This document shows positions 7,265-13,572 of a stretch of DNA of 13,572 nt, piece by piece. The position numbers were made by a program, and so were the translations under genes. Source of the DNA: Flavobacteriaceae bacterium (GTDB lineage: Bacteria; Bacteroidota; Bacteroidia; Flavobacteriales; Flavobacteriaceae); contig CANHBE010000037.1 in assembly GCA_947458575.1 (NCBI GenBank), forward strand, positions 1 to 13,572, read 5' to 3'. The notes beneath the pieces are model-generated. The model saw only the letters and a program-made list of their open reading frames with translations, made no database searches and had not been told where the DNA came from. Positions within the stretch are counted from its first letter, which is position 1. Each line of letters opens with the position of its first letter.

Positions 7265-8230
7265 TTAGTTCTGAGCTTTAAAACTCTTAATTTTTTCTGT
7301 CAATCTCGGCACAATGTCAAATGCGTCACCAACGATACCATAATCGGCAACCTTAAAAAATGGCGCTTCAGCATCTGTGTTGATGACTACTTTCACTTTA
7401 GACGAATTGATTCCTGCAATATGTTGTATCGCTCCAGAGATTCCAACAGCAATATACAAATTGGTCGCCACAGGTTTTCCGGTTTGACCTACATGTTCCC
7501 CATGAGGTCTCCAACCCAAATCAGAGACTGGCTTTGAGCAGGCTGTTGCTGCTCCTAATGTAGAGGCTAATTCTTCTATCATGCCCCAGTTTTCAGGACC
7601 TTTCAATCCGCGTCCTGCCGAAACAACAATATCTGCGTCAGCTATTGTTACTTTCCCGGAAGATTTCTCAATAGACTCCACCTTTACACCAAAATCGCTA
7701 TCGCTAATACTCGGATTGAAGTCCTCTGTCGTCATACTAGCGTTATTTTCGACAATGCCATAAGAGTTCTTAGCGATACATAAAACTTTTACGTCGGTCG
7801 TTATTTCTGTGATGTTGAACGCTTTATTTGAGAAAGCAGTTCTCTTTACTTGAAAAGGAGTAGTGCTTACCGGCAAATCAACAACGTTCGAGGCAAAACC
7901 GGCTTCTAAGGCAACCGCCACTAACGGCGCCAAATACATACTGTCGGTAGTCGACGACAATAAAACCAATTTGGTGTTTTCTTGTTGAGCCGCTTGCTTA
8001 ACTGCCTGGGCAAAAGCTTTTGCAGTAAATCCGTTTAGTTTGTCATTGTTGATTTTGAGGACTTTATCCACCCCATATTTTGACAATTCAGAAACATCAC
8101 CCGCATTTACCGTTAATGCTGTGACTGAAGTGCCGAGATCACCGGCTACTTTTTTGGCGTAAGAAGCCAATTCGAAAGCTACTTTTTTGAATTTTCCCTC
8201 TGCAGATTCTGCGTAGATTAGTATGGACAT
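7265..8230 (-). CDS. etfA: Electron transfer flavoprotein subunit alpha
   Basis: This 321-residue protein is the FAD-carrying subunit of the soluble electron transfer flavoprotein. That protein moves electrons from acyl-CoA and similar dehydrogenases to a membrane quinone oxidoreductase. The N-terminal half (1-190) is the nucleotide-binding-like domain beginning MSILIYAE. The C-terminal FAD domain shows VVSAGRGLKGPENW (202-215), CSKPVSDLGWRPHGEHVGQTGK (231-252), LYIAVGISGAIQHIAG (258-273), NTDAEAPFFKVADYGIVGD (284-302) and a final VPRL helix. Position 233 is Lys, where the human protein has an Arg near the flavin ring. I recall Lys as common in flavobacterial relatives. It is the second gene after etfB on the same strand, with a 168-base gap that holds a hairpin element and a T-rich tract. 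A terminator follows. Confidence 0.97.
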   Translation of the reverse strand: MSILIYAESAEGKFKKVAFELASYAKKVAGDLGTSVTALTVNAGDVSELSKYGVDKVLKINNDKLNGFTAKAFAQAVKQAAQQENTKLVLLSSTTDSMYLAPLVAVALEAGFASNVVDLPVSTTPFQVKRTAFSNKAFNITEITTDVKVLCIAKNSYGIVENNASMTTEDFNPSISDSDFGVKVESIEKSSGKVTIADADIVVSAGRGLKGPENWGMIEELASTLGAATACSKPVSDLGWRPHGEHVGQTGKPVATNLYIAVGISGAIQHIAGINSSKVKVVINTDAEAPFFKVADYGIVGDAFDIVPRLTEKIKSFKAQN

Positions 8231-8248
8231 CTTTTTAAAGTTTATCTG

Positions 8249-8274
8249 TTTTTTTTATTTTTTTTATTTTTTTT
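8249..8274. repeat. (T8A)2T8 low-complexity tract upstream of etfA
   Basis: Three runs of exactly eight Ts (8249-8256, 8258-8265, 8267-8274) are separated by single As. On the coding strand this is an A-rich tract 18-44 bases before the etfA ATG. Such runs are prone to slippage and lie where an A-rich leader could affect translation initiation. Confidence 0.9.
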
Positions 8275-8275
8275 G

Positions 8276-8385
8276 GCGTTCCCTGCGGGTCAGGCTTTTC
8301 GCTACAATCTTTTGTTTTGGTCACCTCTCGAAACGCCGGGTGAAATCTTTCAAAACAAAAGGATTTTCGCTACAATCCTTAACGC
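8276..8385 (-). repeat. Flavobacterial structured hairpin element, copy 3 (inside the etfB-etfA gap)
   Basis: The ends pair as GCGTT (8276-8280) with AACGC (8381-8385). The inner stem is CTTTTGTTTTG (8309-8319) with CAAAACAAAAG (8351-8361), topped by TCACC (8321-8325) with GGTGA (8339-8343). A 14-base segment, TTTTCGCTACAATC, occurs as a direct repeat on each side of the hairpin (8296-8309 and 8364-8377). Next to the left end is a small local hairpin CCTG/CAGG (8282-8285, 8291-8294). In the orientation of copies 1 and 2 it reads on the minus strand, which is the etf transcript. I regard it as a variant of the same family because AGCGnnATCCTTTT and AAAGATnnnAGCG-like blocks are shared. Confidence 0.68.
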
Positions 8386-8398
8386 GAATGATCTTCTA

Positions 8399-9145
8399 CT
8401 AGATGACTTTTGCTTCGTTGTGCAAAGCATTTATCAATCCGTCTAAATCGTCAGCTGCAAATAACTTCACCGCCGATTTTGGTGCCGGTTTTTCAAACTT
8501 CACGGCTTTTGTATCGTTGTTCGCTGAAACTGCCTCCAAAACGGTCAAAGCTTTTGTACGGGCCGTCATAATGCCACGCATATTTGGGATGCGCAAGTCT
8601 TTCTCTTCTACCAAACCTTTTTGTCCACCGATAATCAACGGCAACGAGGTAGACACGATTTCTTTTCCGCCATCGATTTCTCTCGCAGCTTTTGCTGAAG
8701 TTCCATCTACTGTCAAGTCGATACAACTGTTTACGAAGTTGTACCCCAACAAACCGGCGACCATTCCGGGAACCATTCCGCCATTGTAATCTAAAGATTC
8801 TTTTCCGGCAATGATTAAATCATAACCACCATTCTTAATTACTTCTGCCAATTGCTTAGCCACAAAGAAACCATCTGTCGGTTCAGCATTCACACGGATT
8901 GCTTCATTAGCTCCAATCGCTAGTGCCTTTCTTAAAGTTGGCTCTGTGTCTGGTCCGCCAACATTGACAACCGTCACGTGAGCACCTTGTTGCTCTTGAA
9001 ACCAGATTGCCCTTGTCAAACCAAATTCGTCATTAGGATTGATTACAAACTGTACACCGTTGGTATCAAATTGGGAATCACCATTGGTAAAATTGATCTT
9101 CGAAGTTGTATCAGGAACATGACTAATGCAAACTAATATTTTCAT
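8399..9145 (-). CDS. etfB: Electron transfer flavoprotein subunit beta
   Basis: This 248-residue partner of EtfA holds AMP and docks with the donor dehydrogenases. The start is set at 9145 (MKILVCISHVPDTTSKINF), the classical EtfB opening. The longer frame to 9181 would start within the promoter. Visible features are VINPNDEFGLTRA (35-46), ALAIGANEAIRV (75-85) and IIAGKESLDYNGGMVPGMVAGLLG (111-134). The signature near VEEKDLRIPNMRGIMTARTK (179-198) corresponds to the dehydrogenase-recognition region of the family. It is the first gene of the etfBA operon and diverges from the pyruvate dehydrogenase gene. A TAATTTTG box lies 33 bases before the ATG. Confidence 0.96.
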   Translation of the reverse strand: MKILVCISHVPDTTSKINFTNGDSQFDTNGVQFVINPNDEFGLTRAIWFQEQQGAHVTVVNVGGPDTEPTLRKALAIGANEAIRVNAEPTDGFFVAKQLAEVIKNGGYDLIIAGKESLDYNGGMVPGMVAGLLGYNFVNSCIDLTVDGTSAKAAREIDGGKEIVSTSLPLIIGGQKGLVEEKDLRIPNMRGIMTARTKALTVLEAVSANNDTKAVKFEKPAPKSAVKLFAADDLDGLINALHNEAKVI

Positions 9146-9178
9146 AGGTATAAGGTTGTTTGATTGAAAAATGTGGCG

Positions 9179-9186
9179 CAAAATTA
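9179..9186 (-). promoter_or_regulatory. Putative -7 promoter box for etfBA
   Basis: On the minus strand this reads TAATTTTG, an exact match to TAnnTTTG. No TTG is present at the usual upstream distance, so it is a half match. It would give a leader of about 30 bases before the etfB ATG at 9145. Confidence 0.5.
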
Positions 9187-9249
9187 GGATATTAATTTGA
9201 ATAATTTACTATGCTTGCATACTATTTTTTCATATTTACAACGATTTCG

Positions 9250-9348
9250 TAGCCCCGATAGAAGCGGCATCCTTTTTTTTAACTCTGAAAGGGTTTCAAA
9301 CCCTTTCAGAGTTAAAAAAAAGATAGAGCGGATAGCGGGAAATTGCTC
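9250..9348 (+). repeat. Flavobacterial structured hairpin element, copy 2, with a long perfect inverted repeat
   Basis: The outer pairing is AGC (9251-9253) with GCT (9345-9347) and CCCG (9254-9257) with CGGG (9336-9339). Inside is a perfect inverted repeat with 25-base arms (9272-9296 and 9298-9322) centred on C9297. It begins with CTTTTTTTTAACTCTG and ends with its complement. Compared with copy 1 (1333-1407), the framework TAGCCCnGATnGnAGCGGCATCCTTTT and AAAGATAnAGCG is kept, while the inner hairpin is completely different. One outer pair changes from T-A in copy 1 to C-G here, which supports a conserved stem. Confidence 0.75.
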
Positions 9349-9394
9349 CCAATTATTTTCCAAATAATTATGTTTTTTGCTATCGAAATTTATT

Positions 9395-9402
9395 TATTTT
9401 TG
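9395..9402 (+). promoter_or_regulatory. Putative -7 promoter box for the PDH E1-beta gene
   Basis: TATTTTTG matches TAnnTTTG. The nearest upstream TTG (9377-9379) is only 15 bases away, shorter than usual, so the -33 part is doubtful. It would give a leader of about 70 bases before the ATG at 9478. Confidence 0.5.
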
Positions 9403-9477
9403 CGATTCAAAATTTTACCGCTACGGATTTTTTACGGTAACAAACAGCAGCGGAAAAACCAATAAATAGACAAATTT

Positions 9478-10461
9478 ATGAGGACGATACAATTTAGAGA
9501 AGCGATAGCTGAGGCAATGAGTGAGGAAATGCGCCGTGACGAATCAGTGTACTTGATGGGTGAAGAAGTGGCGGAGTACAATGGTGCTTACAAAGCATCT
9601 AAAGGAATGCTCGACGAGTTTGGTCCAAAACGTGTAATCGACACTCCAATTGCCGAACTTGGTTTTGCGGGAATTGCGGTAGGATCAGCGATGAATGGTT
9701 GTCGACCGATCGTAGAATATATGACTTTCAATTTCTCATTGGTTGGAATCGATCAGATTATCAATAATGCCGCAAAAATGCGTCAAATGTCTGCTGGACA
9801 GTTTCCAATGCCGATGGTTTTTCGCGGTCCGACAGCATCAGCCGGACAGTTGGGTGCTACACACTCTCAAGCGTTTGAAAACTGGTTTGCTAACACACCG
9901 GGTTTGAAGGTAGTTGTGCCATCTACAGTTTATGATGCAAAAGGACTATTGAAGTCGGCAATCAGAGATAATGATCCGGTTATTTTTATGGAATCTGAGC
10001 AAATGTATGGCGACAAAGGAGAAGTGCCAGAAGGAGAATATACGATTCCACTAGGCGTGGCTGACATCAAAAGAGAAGGTACAGACGTAACCATTGTTTC
10101 GTTTGGAAAAATAATCAAAGAGGCTCATATTGCAGCAGACGAGTTAGCACAAGAGGGTATTTCATGTGAAATTATCGATTTGAGAACTGTGCGTCCAATG
10201 GATTACGATGCTATCCTCAATTCGGTAAAAAAGACTAATCGTTTGGTGGTTTTGGAAGAAGCTTGGCCTTTTGCAAGTGTGGCGTCTGAAATAACGTATA
10301 TCGTGCAAGAACGCGCTTTTGATTATTTGGATGCACCAATTCAACGAATTACAACTGCTGACACACCCGCTCCGTATTCTCCAACTTTGTTGAAAGAATG
10401 GTTGCCAAATTCAGGAGACGTGATTAAGGCAGTGAAGAAAGTGATGTACAAAAACAATTAA
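9478..10461 (+). CDS. pdhB: Pyruvate dehydrogenase complex E1 component, beta subunit
   Basis: This 327-residue protein is the beta half of the thiamine-diphosphate-dependent E1 that decarboxylates pyruvate and passes the acetyl group to the E2 lipoyl domain. It begins MRTIQFREAIAEAMSEEMRRD, as in most E1-beta proteins. Glu60 in DTPIAELGFAGIAVG is the residue that activates the thiamine ring. His129 in GQLGATHSQAFENWF matches the conserved active-site histidine. The C-terminal transketolase-like domain shows GTDVTIVSFG, IDLRTVRPMDYD, VVLEEAWPFASVASEI and TADTPAPYSPTLL. The alpha subunit and E2 are not adjacent in this window. The close alternative is a branched-chain 2-oxoacid dehydrogenase E1-beta, but the sequence reads as the pyruvate type. 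It is transcribed away from etfBA. Confidence 0.93.
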   Translation: MRTIQFREAIAEAMSEEMRRDESVYLMGEEVAEYNGAYKASKGMLDEFGPKRVIDTPIAELGFAGIAVGSAMNGCRPIVEYMTFNFSLVGIDQIINNAAKMRQMSAGQFPMPMVFRGPTASAGQLGATHSQAFENWFANTPGLKVVVPSTVYDAKGLLKSAIRDNDPVIFMESEQMYGDKGEVPEGEYTIPLGVADIKREGTDVTIVSFGKIIKEAHIAADELAQEGISCEIIDLRTVRPMDYDAILNSVKKTNRLVVLEEAWPFASVASEITYIVQERAFDYLDAPIQRITTADTPAPYSPTLLKEWLPNSGDVIKAVKKVMYKNN

Positions 10462-10519
10462 TAATTTCGGCAGCAATATTTCGGCTCTCGTTTTCCCTAT
10501 TAATTGACAATTAAATAGA

Positions 10520-10527
10520 TATATTTG
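10520..10527 (+). promoter_or_regulatory. Putative -7 promoter box for the DUF5686 gene
   Basis: TATATTTG matches TAnnTTTG. The only nearby TTG (10504-10506) is 13 bases upstream, too close for a normal -33. If active it would start RNA at about 10531, exactly the first base of the hairpin at 10531-10561. Confidence 0.45.
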
Positions 10528-10530
10528 GAA

Positions 10531-10561
10531 CTTCATCAAATAAAATTTGGTGAAGTTTTTT
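10531..10561 (+). terminator. Terminator-like hairpin six bases before the ATG of the DUF5686 gene
   Basis: CTTCATCAAAT (10531-10541) pairs over 11 bp, with one G-T pair, with ATTTGGTGAAG (10545-10555) around the loop AAA. Six Ts follow (10556-10561). It has the form of an intrinsic terminator and lies 70 bases after the PDH E1-beta stop codon, so it may end that transcript. However, the next gene starts at 10567, leaving no room for a promoter between hairpin and start codon. Confidence 0.72.
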
Positions 10562-10566
10562 AGCTT

Positions 10567-13053
10567 ATGACAAAACAGTTTTTACTCTTCCTATTCGCCA
10601 TGTTATCGCCATTGCTGTTGGCTCAAACCAAAGTAAGTGGCGTCGTTGTAGACAACGGCAATCAGCCAATTCCTTATGCTAATGTGACCTTTAAAAATTC
10701 AACACAGGGTACAGTTACGAATGAAGACGGTCGCTTTTATTTGGAATCTGACAAGACCTACAAGGTGCTGCAGGTTTCCTTTATGGGCTTTGAAACCAAA
10801 GAAGTTAATTTACCCAAACAGGTAAATTACGATTTTAAAATTGTACTGAGTGACGGACAGAAACTAAAGGAAGTTGTGGTTTATTCTGGAAAGACATCCA
10901 AGAAGAACAATCCCGCTTTAGATATTTTGAGAAAAATTTGGGAACGCAAACGCAAAAATGGTTTGAATATGTTCGACCATTATCAGATGGAGAAGTATGA
11001 GAAAGTTGAATTTGACATGAATTCGATCGACAGCGCCTTTATGAAAAAAAAGTTATTTAAAGGTATGGAGTTTATCTTCAAGCAAGTCGATACGTCAAAG
11101 ATTACCGGGAAAACCTACTTGCCCATCTTTATCAATGAAGCGCTGTCGGATGTTTACGGCGATAACGTTCACAAAAAAGTAAAAGAGATTCTGAAAGCCA
11201 ATAAGAACTCCGGATTCGATACCAACCAACAATTAATTGCCTTCATCAAAGACCTGTATTCTGATTATAATATCTACAGTAATTATATCACTTTCTTCGA
11301 TAAGAGTTTTACCAGTCCATTGTCGAGAACAGGAATCGACGTGTACAATTATGTGCTTACGGATACAGCCTACATCGATAAGAAATTGTGTTATAACATT
11401 GTTTTTTATCCTCGGCGTAAGAACGAATTAACTTTTAAAGGCGATTTTTGGGTGAATGATACGACCTGGGCAATCAAAAATATTAATATGGCGGTAACCA
11501 AAAGCGCTAATATTAACTGGGTAAAAGACATTTATATAGAGCAAGAATTTGAGGTGTTGAACGATTCTATCTTTTTGCTGACCAAAGATTATATGATGTC
11601 AGATTTTGCGTTGAACAAAAGAGAAAAATCTAAGGGCGTTTATGGTAAACGAACGACTTATTTCAGAAACCACCAATTTAATCAAGAGAAACCGCTCGAC
11701 TTCTTTAAGCAGGAAGTAAACAATAACGACCCGTCAGTTTATGTGAAGCCTGATGAGTATTGGGCTGAGAATCGATTCGAAAAACTATCGAAAGATGAAT
11801 TGGGCGTTTACAAAATGCTCGACACATTGAAGACTGTCAAGAAGTTCAAAAGGCTTTATGATCTCGTCGCCATTATCGGAAGTGGTTATATTCCGCTTGG
11901 TAGCGGGAAAGTTGAATATGGATCGATTTATTCAACCATCGGAAATAACGATGTTGAAGGCATTCGAATAAGAGGCGGTCTTCGTACTTACTTTGGTGCA
12001 AACGATCCCTGGCGATTACAGGGCTATCTTGCCTATGGGTTGAAAGACAATGTAGTTAAGTATGGAATCTCCGGAAAATATATGCTCAACAAGAAGAATA
12101 GGTTAATAATATCAGGAGGTAACCGACGGGATGTCGAACAAATTGGTGCAAGTCTCACTACAACGAATGACGTTTTAGGGAGAAGTTTTGCGTCGTCTGC
12201 GTTACTCACTACCGGGAATAATGGCAAACTGACCAATATCAATCTTTCTGCCGTCGCATTAGAGATTGAACCGGTCAGAAATTTGACTTTCCAAGCCGGA
12301 TTCACCTATAGAACTTTAGTGTCTGCTTCTTCAACATTTAGCTTGGATTATTTTACTGATGAGTCATTCACGACGACTAAAAGTGATGTCATTCAACCTG
12401 AGGCGAATTTGCAAGTTGATTATACGCCAAAACGTAAAGTGGTTGGTTACGGCGTGGAGCGCAACGAAGTTGATAGTCCATATACTCGTGTTTTCTTTAA
12501 TTACAGCCGTGGCTATCGGGGTTTTATGAATGGTGATTTCTCCTATAATAAATTTCAACTTTACTATAAACAACCCATCATTATTGGTGCAATTGGGCGC
12601 ACTTACCTGATTTCAGAATTTGGAAAGACCGTTGGAAAAGTGCCTCTGGGTTTATTGAGTGTCGTACCGGGGAACCAAACTTATTTTGCGATAGAGAATA
12701 CCTTTAATAATTTGAATTTTTATGAATTTGTGACCGATCAATATGCTACATTTCAGTGGATCCACAATTTTCAAGGAAAGTTATTCGCAAGAGTTCCGTT
12801 ACTGCGCAAATTAAACTGGAGAGAAATTATAGGATTCCGCGGTGTTTACGGAACTGTTTCCGACGAAAATAGAGCAATCAATGCATCAGGTTTAGTTTAT
12901 CATGCTCCTGAGGATTTTTATTGGGAGTATAGCGCTGGAATTGGAAATATTTTCAAAGTCTTGCGTATTGACTTCTCGTGGCGTGGAAATTATTTGAATA
13001 TGCCTGACGCAAATAGGTTCACTATTAAGGCTGCTATCGGAATTTATTTCTAA
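10567..13053 (+). CDS. DUF5686 outer-membrane protein with carboxypeptidase-regulatory-like domain
   Basis: This 828-residue protein has a signal peptide (residues 1 to about 20, ending LLLAQ), so it is exported. Residues about 22-106 form a carboxypeptidase D regulatory-like beta-sandwich (KVSGVVVDNGNQPIPYANV, GTVTNEDGRFYLE, VSFMGFETKEV), as found at the start of many Bacteroidota outer-membrane proteins. The linker LKEVVVYSGKTSKKNNPALDILRKIWERK is typical of DUF5686 proteins. The remainder contains a long DUF5686 region and, from about residue 440, alternating hydrophobic strands ending in FTIKAAIGIYF with a C-terminal Phe. This fits an outer-membrane beta-barrel inserted by the BAM machinery. 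No enzymatic or transport role is established, and I assign none. A TonB-dependent receptor is unlikely because no plug domain is seen. The gene follows the PDH gene by 105 bases, with a terminator-like hairpin directly before its ATG. Confidence 0.9.
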   Translation: MTKQFLLFLFAMLSPLLLAQTKVSGVVVDNGNQPIPYANVTFKNSTQGTVTNEDGRFYLESDKTYKVLQVSFMGFETKEVNLPKQVNYDFKIVLSDGQKLKEVVVYSGKTSKKNNPALDILRKIWERKRKNGLNMFDHYQMEKYEKVEFDMNSIDSAFMKKKLFKGMEFIFKQVDTSKITGKTYLPIFINEALSDVYGDNVHKKVKEILKANKNSGFDTNQQLIAFIKDLYSDYNIYSNYITFFDKSFTSPLSRTGIDVYNYVLTDTAYIDKKLCYNIVFYPRRKNELTFKGDFWVNDTTWAIKNINMAVTKSANINWVKDIYIEQEFEVLNDSIFLLTKDYMMSDFALNKREKSKGVYGKRTTYFRNHQFNQEKPLDFFKQEVNNNDPSVYVKPDEYWAENRFEKLSKDELGVYKMLDTLKTVKKFKRLYDLVAIIGSGYIPLGSGKVEYGSIYSTIGNNDVEGIRIRGGLRTYFGANDPWRLQGYLAYGLKDNVVKYGISGKYMLNKKNRLIISGGNRRDVEQIGASLTTTNDVLGRSFASSALLTTGNNGKLTNINLSAVALEIEPVRNLTFQAGFTYRTLVSASSTFSLDYFTDESFTTTKSDVIQPEANLQVDYTPKRKVVGYGVERNEVDSPYTRVFFNYSRGYRGFMNGDFSYNKFQLYYKQPIIIGAIGRTYLISEFGKTVGKVPLGLLSVVPGNQTYFAIENTFNNLNFYEFVTDQYATFQWIHNFQGKLFARVPLLRKLNWREIIGFRGVYGTVSDENRAINASGLVYHAPEDFYWEYSAGIGNIFKVLRIDFSWRGNYLNMPDANRFTIKAAIGIYF

Positions 13054-13201
13054 GGGTAGTTTTGCGAAATGCGAATCTTGATTTTTGTCAACCTTTGCAG
13101 ATATTCATACCTATAATTCTGGCTAGGCTTGCTTTGAATGTCAATCGAACTAAATAGAAAAACTGGCATCGCTACCTATTTATAATCCGTTGCTTGTAAT
13201 T

Positions 13202-13572
13202 ATGAAAGAGGCTTTCGATTTTCTAATTTCCAAGGAACCTGTTTTTGAACAGATTGCAGGTGCCTACGGACTTCCGACTGTTCCATCCAGACCCCAAGGA
13301 TTCGAGACAATGGTCCTTTTAATTCTGGAACAGCAAGTTTCTATTAATTCTGCAAAAGCTGCTTTCTTGAAGTTGCGATCAAAAGCCATAGAAATTAAGC
13401 CGGAGCAACTGCTTCAACTTTCCGATGAAGCGTTTCGTGAAGCTGGAATTAGCAGGCAAAAGACATTATATATCAAAGGATTGTCAAAAACGGTTCTTTG
13501 CAATGAACTTGATTTTACAAATTTATTAGCGACAGACCCCGACCTTGTTCGCAGTCAATTGTTGAAAATTAA
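13202..13572 (+). CDS. AlkA-like DNA-3-methyladenine glycosylase (HhH-GPD), 3' end cut by window
   Basis: The frame is open from the ATG at 13202 to the right edge, giving 123 codons of a protein that I expect to be about 200 residues. The cytoplasmic enzyme would remove alkylated bases from DNA as the first step of base excision repair. FETMVLLILEQQVSINSAKAAFLKL (34-58) matches the conserved start of the HhH-GPD fold (ILxQQVS). REAGISRQKTLYIKGLS (79-95) matches the second conserved block. The helix-hairpin-helix and the catalytic Asp lie beyond the window, so the catalytic type cannot be confirmed. The start follows a 148-base gap after the DUF5686 gene in which I see no gene, clear promoter or terminator. 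No Shine-Dalgarno is present, as usual here. Confidence 0.87.
   Translation, partial: MKEAFDFLISKEPVFEQIAGAYGLPTVPSRPQGFETMVLLILEQQVSINSAKAAFLKLRSKAIEIKPEQLLQLSDEAFREAGISRQKTLYIKGLSKTVLCNELDFTNLLATDPDLVRSQLLKI

Larger units (their letters stand above)
9146..9477. other. 332-base divergent intergenic region between etfB and the PDH E1-beta gene
   Basis: No gene is seen here. From left to right it holds the etfB leader and its -7 box (9179-9186, minus), an AT-rich stretch, hairpin element copy 2 (9250-9348), the -7 box for the rightward gene (9395-9402), and a leader of about 70 bases. The rightward leader contains a possible weak stem, TTACCG (9415-9420) with CGGTAA (9435-9440). Confidence 0.75.

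Noticed and set aside
8403..8789. 128-codon plus-strand open frame opposite etfB
   Set aside because: It is antisense to a firmly identified gene, has no family features and no start signal. It is a by-product of etfB codon use.
9250..9348. Element copy 2 as an insertion-sequence end or MITE with target duplication
   Set aside because: No transposase is nearby and no direct target duplication is visible at its ends. Conserved internal blocks and covariation fit a structured element better.
13054..13201. Small gene or promoter between the DUF5686 gene and the AlkA-like gene
   Set aside because: No open frame of credible composition was seen, and the nearest promoter-like strings (such as TAGGCTTG) have mismatches and no spaced TTG.

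Overview
The window looks like core chromosome of a member of the Flavobacteriaceae, most likely Flavobacterium or a close relative. The evidence is the AT-rich DNA, the absence of Shine-Dalgarno sequences before the genes, repeated matches to the Bacteroidota promoter form TTG-(about 21)-TAnnTTTG, two large outer-membrane beta-barrel families typical of Bacteroidota (DUF5916 and DUF5686 types), and dispersed hairpin elements of a kind I recall as common in Flavobacterium genomes. I see no plasmid, phage, transposase or CRISPR features.

Layout, left to right. On the minus strand are the 5' part of gpmI (cofactor-independent phosphoglycerate mutase, cut by the window edge) and a DUF5916/CBM9-like outer-membrane protein, separated by hairpin element copy 1. 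On the plus strand is an exported L,D-transpeptidase-fold protein, whose end overlaps a convergent GNAT acetyltransferase. Next come a tRNA-Gly(TCC) with a strong promoter and a terminator shared with thyA (minus). Continuing on the minus strand, and read in transcription order from the right, are etfB, then hairpin element copy 3 plus an unusual T-rich tract, then etfA and its terminator, then a bifunctional-nuclease/UVR protein, then thyA. Diverging from etfB, across a 332-base gap that carries hairpin element copy 2, are the plus-strand gene for the pyruvate dehydrogenase E1 beta subunit, a DUF5686 outer-membrane protein, and the 5' part of an AlkA-like DNA glycosylase cut by the right edge.

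Functionally this is central metabolism (glycolysis, pyruvate oxidation, ETF electron transfer, dTMP synthesis) mixed with envelope proteins of unknown role and DNA or base repair. It is not an obvious defence or biosynthetic island. The most interesting material is non-coding: (1) three copies of a structured element family with a common architecture, variable inner hairpins and one base-pair covariation; (2) a terminator-like hairpin squeezed between a promoter-like box and the ATG of the DUF5686 gene; (3) promoter boxes so close to two start codons that the mRNAs should be nearly leaderless; (4) a (T8A)2T8 tract directly upstream of etfA inside the etf operon.

All calls come from reading sequence and remembered family features. 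No search or folding program was run.
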